DNA of 64,000 nucleotides, taken from the NCBI GenBank assembly GCA_018817385.1, contig JAHIUA010000043.1, positions 62,001 through 126,000 on the forward strand. Direction: 5' to 3'. How positions within the stretch are numbered: the stretch's first letter is position 1; the number at the start of each line of letters is the position of its first letter. Below, one piece after another: positions 27,232-36,108 of this stretch. The notes under the pieces were generated by a model. It ran no database searches. It had not been told where the DNA came from and saw only the letters and a list, made by a program, of their open reading frames with translations. The stretch comes from Pseudomonadota bacterium. Lineage in GTDB: Bacteria > Desulfobacterota > Desulfobulbia > Desulfobulbales > Desulfocapsaceae. A program made the translations under genes and the position numbers.

Positions 27232-27914
27232 TGTATCGTATTCGCTGTGGGAAACAAAATTTTTCTGGCGTTTGTAAAAAAACCGTTGAAAAAAAAGAAT
27301 GTTCATGGGCTTGCAGGCTTGCTTGAGGCTGGTAGACGTAGGGCTGGTCAGTCTTTGCGGAAGAGAGGTGGCTGCCGAGTACAATGCTGCCAGCCCCCGG
27401 TCTCGAGCCAGGGAAGGATGCTGGAGTTCCTTCTTGCCTCTGCAGGTTTTGTATCGTATCCTGTTCAGGAGGGAATCTTTTTTGTGGTCAAGGGAGAAAA
27501 GAGAGGCGGAAAGGGCACAGGATATGGCTGCTAAAGCCGGGGCCAGTCATGAGAGGGAATGGTCGTTTCTTTGAGTGCTTGCTTGTCGTGCTTACACTGG
27601 TCATGGCCGCAGCTGCAGGCCGGCCTTGCTCGGCATAAAGAGGGAGGAGGCCTGTTACTGCAACCTTACAAAAAGGATCGGGCTCTGTTGTGATCGGTGT
27701 CGGAGAATTGTTTCAGGGCCTGGAGCGTGGCTTTTGTCCAGGAAGGTTTTTTGCTTGAAACAGAAAAGGTCAAGAAACTGCTGAAGGGCTGGGGAAGGAA
27801 AGCGTTTCCACGAAGTCGCAGGGGCTGGCTCAACCTGCTGGGGCCAGAGGAGGCGGATACCTTGACAGACGGCCGGTTATCCTCTTCTTGACTCCTCGAT
27901 TTTCTGGGGTGTTT
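27232..27914. other. 683-bp gap, no gene supported
   Basis: Three overlapping plus-strand frames of 60 to 145 codons occur, one with a signal-peptide-like stretch (CLLVVLTLVMAAAAG) that stops at once. None has a ribosome binding site together with a complete domain, and the minus strand has no frame above 60 codons. A decayed gene is possible. I cannot name one. Confidence 0.45.
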
Positions 27915-28250
27915 TTAATGAACTTCCCATATGTCATCTTCCTTGGGTTCGTGCTCCATGACCATCTCGGTCCAATCCCAGGGAACATTATCAATGAATG
28001 CCCCTACGATCGTGGTCAGTCCGTCCTTTGTTTCCCATTTTTCCTGGGCCTTCAGCTTGAAGCTTTGACCCCGGCCGGATATAACTACCTTAAAGAGACC
28101 ATCTTTGGCATGAAGTTTTCTCGGGATGTCTGTGATACAAATACCGAATCGTGATATATCTCTGATGGTTCCGGAGCAAAAACCTGCTCGATCGGAGATG
28201 TCTACTTTCATACCGATCATACTACTGCGGACGTATTTTCGTTGTTCCAT
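27915..28250 (-). CDS. PilZ-domain protein
   Basis: 111 residues forming one PilZ domain. The N-terminal EQRKYVRS provides the R-x3-R c-di-GMP arm in a slightly altered form, and DISRFGICI is the second binding motif (D/N-x-S-x-x-G). Proteins of this kind are cyclic-di-GMP receptors that alter motility, pili or surface polymers. It lies upstream of the NifM/FapA/CBS operon on the same strand but 683 bases away, so co-transcription is doubtful. The output partner is unknown. Confidence 0.8.
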   Translation of the reverse strand: MEQRKYVRSSMIGMKVDISDRAGFCSGTIRDISRFGICITDIPRKLHAKDGLFKVVISGRGQSFKLKAQEKWETKDGLTTIVGAFIDNVPWDWTEMVMEHEPKEDDIWEVH

Positions 28251-28715
28251 ATCTTCTCCGTATGGGGGAATAAGGAATTATCTATTGCCAGGAGATATTA
28301 CCTCATTCTTGAAAGAATATCATGTTCTGTAAAGGATTCAAAGATGATAGTTGCCTGTTTCTGTGTAGGTAATTATACCTATAAGGGGCGCAGGTCCCTG
28401 TTGACAAAGGCATTGGCTGCGATCTCCTGCAGGAAGTCGCAGCCAGAATGAGTTGCTCTGACGGGTTGTAGGTTCAGAGGAGAGGGATGTCATCTCCGCT
28501 CTTCGGAAGTTATCAAAAAACTACTGAGTATTCTGAGGTGCAATATGGAGGACTCGAGGAGTGATCTTCAATTATATAATCCTTGGTGTATCTCTGCGAC
28601 GCCTGTGCCTCCAGGGAAGCGGGCCAATCCCACCAGATCTCTCTTTACTCTATGGTTCTGCATATCTGGTTTTGAGTGTGCCCTTACTTGTCTGAATTGA
28701 CTGGTATAATTATTG
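28251..28715. other. Divergent intergenic region with sigma-70 -10 element
   Basis: 465 bases between PilZ and cardiolipin synthase genes. No frame with a ribosome binding site was found. A perfect extended -10 (TGGTATAAT, 28702-28710) lies only five bases ahead of the cardiolipin synthase ATG. GGCTGCGATCTCCTGCAGGAAGTCGCAGCC at about 28411-28440 forms a hairpin without a T-run. Confidence 0.5.
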
Positions 28716-30194
28716 ATGTTTGTTGAAATCTCTTCTCTGCCATTCGCCTCCTGGTGGGCGCTCCTTAATATTTTGGGAGTGCTGTTTGGAGTCTTTTATG
28801 TCTTACTCCATCCTCGAGAACCGAGGAGTATGTTGGCCTGGATCTTGACTTTTTTGTTTGTGCCCATCTTCGGAGTTGTCCTTTTCTTTCTCCTCAGTGA
28901 ACCGAAGCGGAATCGTGCCCGACGTCGCCTGACCAGGAAGCGAAGGGGCATGAACCCGGAATTGGGAAAAACCGTTGGTGCCTTTCGTCGGATTCATGCA
29001 CCTGTGATCGAGGAAAATGGATTCCCCCCTTCCCTGCGTAAATTTGTAAAACTTGCGACTCGAATCAATGATCGCCAGCCCCCTACTGGTGCCAATACTG
29101 TCGAAATTTATCATGATCGAGGCCCTGATGCCTGGCAGGCCCTGCTGGAGAGTGTAGCATCTGCCAGCCATCATGTTCACCTGGAGTACTTTATTTTTCG
29201 GGCCGACAGAAGTGGTGAAGAGTTGGCCAGGCTGCTGATGAAAAAGGCAAAAAATGGTGTGTCCTGTCGTCTTCTTCTGGACCATCTCGGTTCCTGGGAC
29301 CTACCTCTGTCCTTTGTTGATCGTCTTCGCAGTTCTGGCGTCCAGGTCGCCTGGTTCATGCCGGTGCTTCCGTGGAGAGGCCCCCGTTGGCGCTTCCATT
29401 TCAACTTTCGTAATCATCGGAAAATTGTCGTTATTGATGGGCAGGTGGCCTTTACCGGCAGCCAGAATATAGCGGATGAGTATTTTCGTAGCGATACCCC
29501 TTCCGGGCTCTGGATCGATACTCATCTCCGCCTTACCGGTCCTGCGGTCTATGAGCTTCAAGAGACATTTATTGAAGACTGGTACTATGCCACTGGAGAT
29601 GATATTTTTGCAGAACACTATTTTCCGTCTCTGCAGGAACAAGAGCATTCCCACGGCCAGATCGTTCAGGTCATTCCCTCTGGTCCAGACTCTGACGCCG
29701 GAATCATGCATCATCTCCTCCTGGCAGCCATCTCAGCAGCGGATTATTCCGTTGTCCTTGCCACCCCTTATTTTGTTCCGGATCAGGCCATGGTCCTGAC
29801 CCTTGAAGCTGCGGCCTTGCGGGGGGTGCGGGTCAGGCTCCTGTTGCCGGAAAAATCAGACCATGGTCTGGCCCTTTGGGCTGGGCGCAGTTATTATCAG
29901 GAACTGACAGAGAGTGGGGTCGAGATCTCTGAGATGGGGCCAGCCTTTCTCCATTCCAAGGTGGGGGTCATAGATCAACTCTGGGGCCTGGTTGGTTCTG
30001 CCAACATGGATCAGCGCAGTTTTCATCTTAATTTTGAAATCACCACTGTCCTTTATGAATCATCCAGTCTTTTGCAACTGGAGCATTGTCTCGTCGATCT
30101 CATAGATCACTCACAACGCAGCACTGCCCCTTTCTGTGGGCTGTGGCAACGGCTGAAGATGGGGGTTGCCCGTCTTGTCTCTCCTCTGTATTGA
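28716..30194 (+). CDS. cls: Cardiolipin synthase (phospholipase D type)
   Basis: 492 residues: two N-terminal membrane helices (about 10-35 and 42-65) and two phospholipase D HKD motifs (HRKIVVIDGQVAFTGSQN near 235 and HSKVGVIDQLWGLVGSANMD near 420). The enzyme condenses two phosphatidylglycerols, or transfers phosphatidyl groups, to make cardiolipin in the inner membrane. No Shine-Dalgarno precedes the ATG, and the -10 element is almost adjacent, so the message may be leaderless. The spacing to the next gene (93 bases) permits co-transcription. Confidence 0.93.
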   Translation: MFVEISSLPFASWWALLNILGVLFGVFYVLLHPREPRSMLAWILTFLFVPIFGVVLFFLLSEPKRNRARRRLTRKRRGMNPELGKTVGAFRRIHAPVIEENGFPPSLRKFVKLATRINDRQPPTGANTVEIYHDRGPDAWQALLESVASASHHVHLEYFIFRADRSGEELARLLMKKAKNGVSCRLLLDHLGSWDLPLSFVDRLRSSGVQVAWFMPVLPWRGPRWRFHFNFRNHRKIVVIDGQVAFTGSQNIADEYFRSDTPSGLWIDTHLRLTGPAVYELQETFIEDWYYATGDDIFAEHYFPSLQEQEHSHGQIVQVIPSGPDSDAGIMHHLLLAAISAADYSVVLATPYFVPDQAMVLTLEAAALRGVRVRLLLPEKSDHGLALWAGRSYYQELTESGVEISEMGPAFLHSKVGVIDQLWGLVGSANMDQRSFHLNFEITTVLYESSSLLQLEHCLVDLIDHSQRSTAPFCGLWQRLKMGVARLVSPLY

Positions 30195-30287
30195 GTATTG
30201 TTTCTTGGCATATCCCTTAAAGTGATTATTGTTCCCAGATGTTGGCGGATGTTTGCTTGCACAACGTCAGCTGGGAGGGTGCTAGCC

Positions 30288-32510
30288 ATGGGAAAAATCA
30301 TTCTAGTCTTGCTGATCACCTTCTTTTCTTTGCCTGGCAGGACAGATGGACAGGAGCCGAGAGATCTGATGAAAGGAGAAAATGAGATGAGGGTGAAATT
30401 TGACCGGCAAGAGGGCAATCATCTGCGCCATGAAAAGAGTCCCTATCTGCAGCAGCATACCTCTAATCCGGTGGACTGGTATCCATGGGGAGAAGAGGCC
30501 TTGATCAGGGCCAGGACGGAGGACAAACCAATTTTTCTCTCCATCGGTTATTCCACCTGTCACTGGTGTCACGTGATGGCCCACGAGTCCTTTGAAAATC
30601 AGGAAGTGGCCGACTTTCTCAATCACTATTTTATCTCCATCAAGGTGGATCGTGAAGAGCTTCCCGGTATCGACCAGATTTACATGGCAGCCACCCAGGC
30701 CATGACCGGCAGTGGGGGCTGGCCCATGTCCCTTTTTCTCTTTCCCGATACCAGGCCTTTTTACGCCGGTACCTATTTCCCTCTCCAAAGTGCTTACGGT
30801 CGGCCTGGATTTCTGGAACTCTTGCAGCTCATTCATACGGCCTGGCTGAAAGATCGAAAGAGCCTGAGCCTGTCTGCGGAGAAGGTGACGGCGTACATTC
30901 AAGAGAACAACCCGGACAGTGGTCGATCTCTTACCAGGTCCTGGATGGAGAAGGGCTTTGCGCAGATAAGAGACAGCTATGAACCAAAGTATGGTGGTTT
31001 CAGTCAGGCTCCAAAGTTTCCACGGCCGGTGGTCATGGACTTTCTCTTCCATTATTACAAGTCCAGTGGACAGGGAGAGGCACGAGATATGGCCCTTTAC
31101 ACCCTGGAGCAGATGGCGGCCGGAGGGATGTATGACCATGTCGGTGGAGGGTTTCATCGCTATTCAGTGGATGGCCAGTGGCGGGTACCTCATTTCGAAA
31201 AGATGCTCTACGATCAGGGCCAATTGGCCTCCATCTATCTTTCTGCTTTTCAGTTAAGTGCTGATCCCAGGTATAAAAAGACGGCTAGTGAGATTCTCGA
31301 CTACGTGTTGCGGGATATGCAGGACCCTGGGGGTGGGTTTTATTCAGCAGAGGATGCCGATTCAGTCAATCCTTATGATCTCGCTGAGCATGGAGAAGGC
31401 GCCTATTATCTCTGGACCGAAGAGGAGATCAATTCCCTGCTCACCGGGCAGGAAGCCACCTTGTTACGGGCCTATTATGGGGTGAAAAGAAATGGGAATG
31501 CTCTCCATGATCCACAGAAGGAATTTGTTGGCCGCAATATCCTTTATCAGGCCAAGGACTCGGCCCAGATAGCAAGGGAGGGGCAGGTGAGTGAGGAGGC
31601 GCTCGAGGAATATCTACGCAAGGGCCGGGCCAAGCTCCTCAGCCAACGGAAAAAGAGAATAGCGCCTCACCTGGATGACAAGATTATCACCGCCTGGAAT
31701 GGCCTGATGATCTCAGCCCTTGCCAGGGCAGCAGTGATTCTGGAGGAGGATCGTTACCTCTTGGCCGCCCAGCGGGCTGCTGATTTTATCCTTAAAAATC
31801 TAGTTGTTGGCGGAGAGCTGAAGCGACGCTGGCGAGACGGAGAGGCCCGTCATCCAGCCGCTTTAGATGATTACAGTTTTCTGATCCAGGGGCTGCTTGA
31901 CCTCTACCGGGCAGAGCATGTCCCATCCCGCCTGGTTGAGGCCATGGACCTGAGCGAACAGCAGATTGCCCTCTTCAGCGATGAAAAAGGGGGCTTTTAT
32001 GACACTCCTCAAGGCGCAGGTCTGCTGGCCAGGATGCAGGCAGCCTACGATGGGGCCGAGCCTTCAGGAAATTCCGTGGCTGCCCTCAATTTTCTCCGTC
32101 TGGGAAGCCTGACCGGGAAGAAGCAATGGAGTGAGCTTGGCAAAAAGAGCATCGAGACCTTTGGCAAAACCCTCGAGGCCTATCCAGCGGTCATGCCCTT
32201 GATGCTTACAGCCATGGATTTCCAGCTGGATAAACCCAGGCAGATCGTCATAGTTGGAGAGGCGGATGGAGAAGATACCAAGGGGTTGCTTCGTGAGGTT
32301 CATTCTCGTTACCTGCCCCATACCATTCTCCTGTTAGCAGATGGTATGGAAAATCAGGCCTTTCTTGAAAAAAACCTCCCCTTCTTAGCGACGGTGGTGA
32401 AAAGTGAGGGGCGCGCTACGGCCTACGTCTGCGAGGACTTTAGCTGCAAGATGCCGGTGAATACGCGCCAGGCCTTGGCCAAACTTCTCGATGGAAAACC
32501 TGAACGCTGA
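30288..32510 (+). CDS. DUF255 thioredoxin-fold protein (YyaL/Spata20-like)
   Basis: 740 residues. An N-terminal thioredoxin-like domain carries the family signature [13 protein letters not shown] and the CxxC in STCHWCHVM; an (alpha/alpha)6 barrel similar to N-acylglucosamine epimerases fills the rest ([27 protein letters not shown]). Biochemical role is unknown for the family. Two starts are credible: ATG 30288 with GGGAGGG and a hydrophobic leader ([15 protein letters not shown]), or ATG 30387 with AAAGGAGAAAATGAG directly before the conserved domain. I report the longer, possibly exported form. Confidence 0.88.
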   Translation: MGKIILVLLITFFSLPGRTDGQEPRDLMKGENEMRVKFDRQEGNHLRHEKSPYLQQHTSNPVDWYPWGEEALIRARTEDKPIFLSIGYSTCHWCHVMAHESFENQEVADFLNHYFISIKVDREELPGIDQIYMAATQAMTGSGGWPMSLFLFPDTRPFYAGTYFPLQSAYGRPGFLELLQLIHTAWLKDRKSLSLSAEKVTAYIQENNPDSGRSLTRSWMEKGFAQIRDSYEPKYGGFSQAPKFPRPVVMDFLFHYYKSSGQGEARDMALYTLEQMAAGGMYDHVGGGFHRYSVDGQWRVPHFEKMLYDQGQLASIYLSAFQLSADPRYKKTASEILDYVLRDMQDPGGGFYSAEDADSVNPYDLAEHGEGAYYLWTEEEINSLLTGQEATLLRAYYGVKRNGNALHDPQKEFVGRNILYQAKDSAQIAREGQVSEEALEEYLRKGRAKLLSQRKKRIAPHLDDKIITAWNGLMISALARAAVILEEDRYLLAAQRAADFILKNLVVGGELKRRWRDGEARHPAALDDYSFLIQGLLDLYRAEHVPSRLVEAMDLSEQQIALFSDEKGGFYDTPQGAGLLARMQAAYDGAEPSGNSVAALNFLRLGSLTGKKQWSELGKKSIETFGKTLEAYPAVMPLMLTAMDFQLDKPRQIVIVGEADGEDTKGLLREVHSRYLPHTILLLADGMENQAFLEKNLPFLATVVKSEGRATAYVCEDFSCKMPVNTRQALAKLLDGKPER

Positions 32511-32541
32511 CAGCTGGTTCTCTCTAGCTTTGTCTGGGACC

Positions 32542-33072
32542 TTATTTGGGGGCGTATTTGTAGAGTTTTCTCTGTAGGGTTCTTCTGTGGATACCCAGTT
32601 TTTTGGCGGCGCAGCTGATGTTGTCATCACAGTCAGTGAGCACTCGCTGGATATGTTCCCATTCAACTCTGGCCAATGATGGGGGCAGGATCTCCTCGTT
32701 GAGATTTTCCAGTTCCAGGCTCCTGTCGTTGGAGAAGGCCTTGAGGATTTCGTCAATATCTGCGGGCTTGGCAAGGTAGGCGATAGCCCCAAGGCGGATG
32801 GCCTCGGTGGCCGTGGCAATGGAGCCGTAACCGGTGAGCACGACGATCCTCATTTTTGGGGCAACAGTCAGGGCGTCCTTGATCAGAAGGAGGCCACTTT
32901 TTCCAGGCATCTTCAGGTCGATCACAGCCATGGTCGGCTTTTCCTTTTCGGTGATGGCCATGGCCTCGTCGTAGCAGGAGGCGGTAGTTGTGATGTAGCC
33001 CCTGCGGATAAAGGCCCGGTTTAAGCGTTCTCTGAAGAAATCCTCGTCATCAGCCAGTAGAATTTTTTCCAT
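32542..33072 (-). CDS. regA: RegA/ActR-type response regulator
   Basis: 176 residues: receiver domain with LLADDEDFF and phosphorylated Asp in MAVIDLKMPGKSG, then a short linker and a Fis-type helix-turn-helix (CAAKKLGIHRRTLQRKLYK). This two-part form without an AAA+ domain is the RegA/PrrA/ActR type, which globally switches genes with redox state. It follows its kinase by four bases, so the pair is one operon. The likely target nearby is the divergent cytochrome gene at 34808. Confidence 0.88.
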   Translation of the reverse strand: MEKILLADDEDFFRERLNRAFIRRGYITTTASCYDEAMAITEKEKPTMAVIDLKMPGKSGLLLIKDALTVAPKMRIVVLTGYGSIATATEAIRLGAIAYLAKPADIDEILKAFSNDRSLELENLNEEILPPSLARVEWEHIQRVLTDCDDNISCAAKKLGIHRRTLQRKLYKYAPK

Positions 33073-33076
33073 CAAC

Positions 33077-34444
33077 TCACTCCGTTCTCTTTATATTCGT
33101 GTAGTTTTTTCTTATCATCTCCAGAGCAAGGGTCAGTGTTACCCTGGTCCCTTGCTCTGATTGCAGTTCTATGATGAGGTCGCCGCCAAACTGTTCGGCC
33201 ATGCTCTTGGCAAGGAAGAGGCCAAGACCGAGTCCTGAATCCTTGGTGGTGAAGAATGGTTCGGTCACCTGGCTCTCTAACTGTTCCTCAATGCCTGTTC
33301 CCGGATCGCATATTTCCACCCCCAGATGCTCATATGTTGTAAACCAGCGCATGCTCACTTCCTCGGGGGGCGAGGAGGCCTCAAGCCCGTTTTTGACCAG
33401 TCCTTTGATTGTTCGGCACAGTGAACGAAAAGGCATGGTGATTTGTAAGTCCTCCGGTTCTATCGTTACCCGGAGTCGTCGGCGATCCTCTTCCTTGATC
33501 TCTTCAAGGATCTGGCTCACTGCCTCTTGAATCGGGAATTCTCTGATCTCTTCCCCCAGATGCTCGCCGGCCCCGGCTGCCATTTGATAGAGGATTTCCT
33601 TGCAATCCGCGACCTGCCTTCTGATCAGCAGGGCATCATCGAGGAGTTCTCCGCTCTCGCCATGCTCTTTCAGATAGTGGATCATCTCGCAGGAGACCAC
33701 GGCAACTGTGCTGAGGGGCGTGGAGAGTTCGTGGGCTGCTCCTGCCGCAAAGGTGGCCAGGGAGGCCAAGCGTTCGTGGCGTTCCCGTTCCTTTTCCAGG
33801 GACTGGATCTTGATTCGATGTTGGGTGAGGGCTTTTTGGGACTTGCTGACAAAAAAGACTATGAATATCGAGGTGACGATGAAGGCACCACCCATTCCCT
33901 TGAGTTGCAGTTGGATGGAGTCGGTGAGATTGTCGATTAACTGGAGATCGTTAGCATCTTTGGGGATGTGTGGTTCGGAAAGGGCAGAGATGAAGGACGG
34001 CGGAAAGTAGAAGAGCAGGCTGTAGCAAGCTATGGTGGTGGCGGTGATCAGCCAGGAGCATTTTTCCTGGAGAATGAGGGCCCCAGTGACGATGTGTATC
34101 AGATAGAGAAAGACAAAGGGGTTCATGGCCGCACCGGTGACATGGAGAAGACCGGTGAGGAAAACGGTATCCATCAAGAGGATGAGTAAAATAAGCTGGT
34201 TGGAGACTGGGGCATTGATTTCGTGCCGAATATGAAGATAGATGTTGCTGGCCCCTTCAAAGAGGATGATGGTGGAGACAGGCAGGAGGGGGATATCGAT
34301 ATCCATAACCAGCCATACTGCGATTATGAGAACGATCTGGCAGAGGACTGCGCCCCAGCGCAGGGCCAGCAACCAGGGTAAGGTCACATTGACTTGTTCT
34401 TTCTGGGCGTTACGAATGAAAGATTTGAGATTGGGGAAGAGCAT
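33077..34444 (-). CDS. regB: RegB/PrrB-type redox sensor kinase
   Basis: 455 residues. Six membrane helices occupy about 30-220; the periplasm-proximal GAAMNPFVFLYLI matches the quinone-binding GGxxNPF heptad of RegB in modified form. HisKA has AAGAAHELSTPLSTVAVV, and the HATPase domain shows VKNGLEAS, DPGTGI and TKDSGLGLGLFLA. RegB autophosphorylates under reducing conditions and is inhibited by oxidised quinone. The start at 34444 (MLFPNLKSF) fits the family; the frame is open to 34546. The gene is divergent from a split-Soret-like cytochrome. Confidence 0.88.
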   Translation of the reverse strand: MLFPNLKSFIRNAQKEQVNVTLPWLLALRWGAVLCQIVLIIAVWLVMDIDIPLLPVSTIILFEGASNIYLHIRHEINAPVSNQLILLILLMDTVFLTGLLHVTGAAMNPFVFLYLIHIVTGALILQEKCSWLITATTIACYSLLFYFPPSFISALSEPHIPKDANDLQLIDNLTDSIQLQLKGMGGAFIVTSIFIVFFVSKSQKALTQHRIKIQSLEKERERHERLASLATFAAGAAHELSTPLSTVAVVSCEMIHYLKEHGESGELLDDALLIRRQVADCKEILYQMAAGAGEHLGEEIREFPIQEAVSQILEEIKEEDRRRLRVTIEPEDLQITMPFRSLCRTIKGLVKNGLEASSPPEEVSMRWFTTYEHLGVEICDPGTGIEEQLESQVTEPFFTTKDSGLGLGLFLAKSMAEQFGGDLIIELQSEQGTRVTLTLALEMIRKNYTNIKRTE

Positions 34445-34807
34445 AGGGCACCGGATGTACTCCTTGAAAAGGGCCAAGGGCCTGGAGTCCAGGAAAAACC
34501 GGGCAGGCCTGCCGTCAACTTCGCAAGTGGGAGTGGCAGTCCGCACGTATTGTTATTGTAACTGACGAAATACAGTTTAGGCGTTCCTGTAACAAAAGTA
34601 AAACAAAATCTATACCTTATCCGTTGTTTCTGGGAGGGTGCCGGCACTTTCTACAATGTTTTTCAGGGGATGCGACAATATGCCACATTGTGGTGCTTGC
34701 TGTTTTCGGTTATCTTTGTTGTAAGTGAGGTCTGATTGGAGTTGGCTGAGCTGGATGCGTTGGTCTTGGCCAATAATCGTACAACCAGTATGTGGAGGAA
34801 AGACATT
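34445..34807. other. regB-cytochrome divergent control region
   Basis: No gene. A partial dyad TGCGACAATATGCCACA (34671-34687) resembles the loose GC-rich half-sites of RegA/PrrA binding sequences, and CCACATTGTGG overlaps it. No clear -35/-10 pair was found for either direction. Confidence 0.4.
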
Positions 34808-35608
34808 ATGGAGAAACCGGATAAAAATTGTCATAGCTTATCTCGCCGGAAGATGATGATTGGTACTGCAGGGATCCTTGCTGCAGGTACTGCTCTCACG
34901 CAATTTGGTGGGATATTGAAGTCGGCTCAGGCCAAAGGTGGGACTAACGAAAAGTGGCCATGGCCCTATGAAAAACTTGATCCGGGCAAGACTGCTGAGA
35001 TCTGTTACGAGGAGTGGTACAGGGTGTTTTGTGGTTGTGCAGTAATCAACTCTGTTTTTACTCAGTTGGCGGAAAAAGTTGGAGAGCCGTATGCCTCCTT
35101 CCCATCCGATGCCTTTGTATTTCTTGAAGGCGGTATGGTTGGCTGGGGTACGGTTTGTGGTTCGCCGGCTGGCGCCAATATCGTTGCCAACCTGATCATT
35201 GGTCCCCGTATCGCCGGTGCCCCGGAGGGGCACCAGATTGCCAATGACCTCATGGAATGGTATTCCAGGGCCGATATGCCTATTTTTAAACCGGCAACAC
35301 CACGCATTGCCATCGATAAAATTGTTACCACCACCAGTGACTCTCCACTCTGCCACGTGTCCGTTGGTAAGTGGATGGAGGCCTCAGGGCACCCCCTGAA
35401 GAGTGCTGAAAGAAAAGACCGTTGTGCCAGGGTTGCGGCGAGCACTGCCTACCGGCTGGTGGAGTTGCTCAATGACTGGAAGGACGGCAAGTATGAGACC
35501 ACCGCAGAGTTTTCTGCGGTGAAAGAGCATGGCATTACCGGTCAATATAACTGCGGTGAATGTCACGATAACGTCCCAAGCCCTCCCATGCCGACAGAGA
35601 AATCTTGA
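34808..35608 (+). CDS. Tat-exported split-Soret-type cytochrome c / C_GCAxxG protein
   Basis: 266 residues. The N-terminus has a Tat signal (LSRRKMMIGTAGILAAGTAL, cleaved near AQA). The mature domain has the C_GCAxxG_C_C pattern (CGCAVINSVF, GGMVGWGTVCGSPAGA) and a single c-type heme site CGECH at the C-terminus. This arrangement is that of split-Soret cytochrome c of Desulfovibrio, which is described as binding two hemes per subunit; only one CxxCH is seen here. GGAGGAAAGACATT is an ideal ribosome binding site. It lies divergent from RegB/RegA, so redox control is likely (inference). Confidence 0.78.
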   Translation: MEKPDKNCHSLSRRKMMIGTAGILAAGTALTQFGGILKSAQAKGGTNEKWPWPYEKLDPGKTAEICYEEWYRVFCGCAVINSVFTQLAEKVGEPYASFPSDAFVFLEGGMVGWGTVCGSPAGANIVANLIIGPRIAGAPEGHQIANDLMEWYSRADMPIFKPATPRIAIDKIVTTTSDSPLCHVSVGKWMEASGHPLKSAERKDRCARVAASTAYRLVELLNDWKDGKYETTAEFSAVKEHGITGQYNCGECHDNVPSPPMPTEKS

Positions 35609-35626
35609 GGCGGTTCCTCATAACCG

Positions 35627-35713
35627 GGCTCTTTTAGGGCCTTCCGGTGCCGCTGGGTGATTGTCTGTTTCTCATGGACAGATGTTCCAAGTGGGGCCGG
35701 AAGAGCAAGAGCC
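35627..35713 (+). other. Structured 3' untranslated region
   Basis: GGCTCTT and CTTCCGG pair in the same order with CCGGAAG and AAGAGCC near the far end, and a small TGTC/GACA stem sits in the loop. It lies between the cytochrome stop and its terminator. It could protect the message or be processed to a small RNA. Confidence 0.45.
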
Positions 35714-35721
35714 TTCTCCTG

Positions 35722-35770
35722 AAGGGTTGAAATCGGATGCGAAAGCATCTGGCTTCAACCCTTTTTTTTT
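35722..35770 (+). terminator. Terminator after the cytochrome gene
   Basis: AAGGGTTGAA pairs with TTCAACCCTT, and GATGC with GCATC, about a GAAA tetraloop, with 10 T at the end. Confidence 0.95.
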
Positions 35771-36108
35771 GCTGATTGGGAAGGGATGGAAGGGGGCTTT
35801 ATCGCAATAGTGAAAGACAGGTCCGTCTGGAGGTGCCGTGCCATTGTTTATGCCATGGGGATAGTAGCTGTATACTTGGAAACACCTTGAAAAATGTCGA
35901 GAGGGAGCGTATCCTCAAATGGGTTTATGCATCTTAAGGGGGAAAGAGTGTAGCCTATTTCAATGCTTCGGGTTACATTATCTTTGGATGGATACAGTGT
36001 TTGAAGAAAGATAGTAAAATGAGACCTGGTTGTCATAAAAACATGGCGTTGAGCCATTTTGCTGTCCCGTGCAGCAGTTAAGGGCTCCGGTTTTGTTAGG
36101 TAGGAAGG
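35771..36108. other. Leader of the CDF exporter gene
   Basis: 338 bases with no supported gene. ATGGCGTTGAGCCAT (36042-36056) is a small hairpin ahead of the exporter start. I looked for a metal-sensing (NiCo) riboswitch and saw no match that I could defend. Confidence 0.4.

Noticed and set aside
27395-27440. Cobalamin riboswitch, suggested by CCAGGGAAGGATGCTGG
   Set aside because: The other conserved blocks (B12 box and the upstream GGGAA elements in the right order) are absent and no B12-related gene follows.
27384-27640. Plus-strand frame ending in a signal-peptide-like stretch
   Set aside because: The hydrophobic stretch is followed directly by a stop and no mature domain exists. A decayed gene cannot be shown.
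34731-34755. Sigma-54 promoter for the cytochrome gene (GG-N10-GC in TTGGAGTTGGCTGAGC)
   Set aside because: The spacing fits but the flanking bases do not match the -24 or -12 consensus, unlike the two accepted promoters.
35771-36108. NiCo/czcD metal riboswitch ahead of the CDF exporter
   Set aside because: Only a short ATGGC/GCCAT hairpin is seen. The conserved multi-helix core could not be found.
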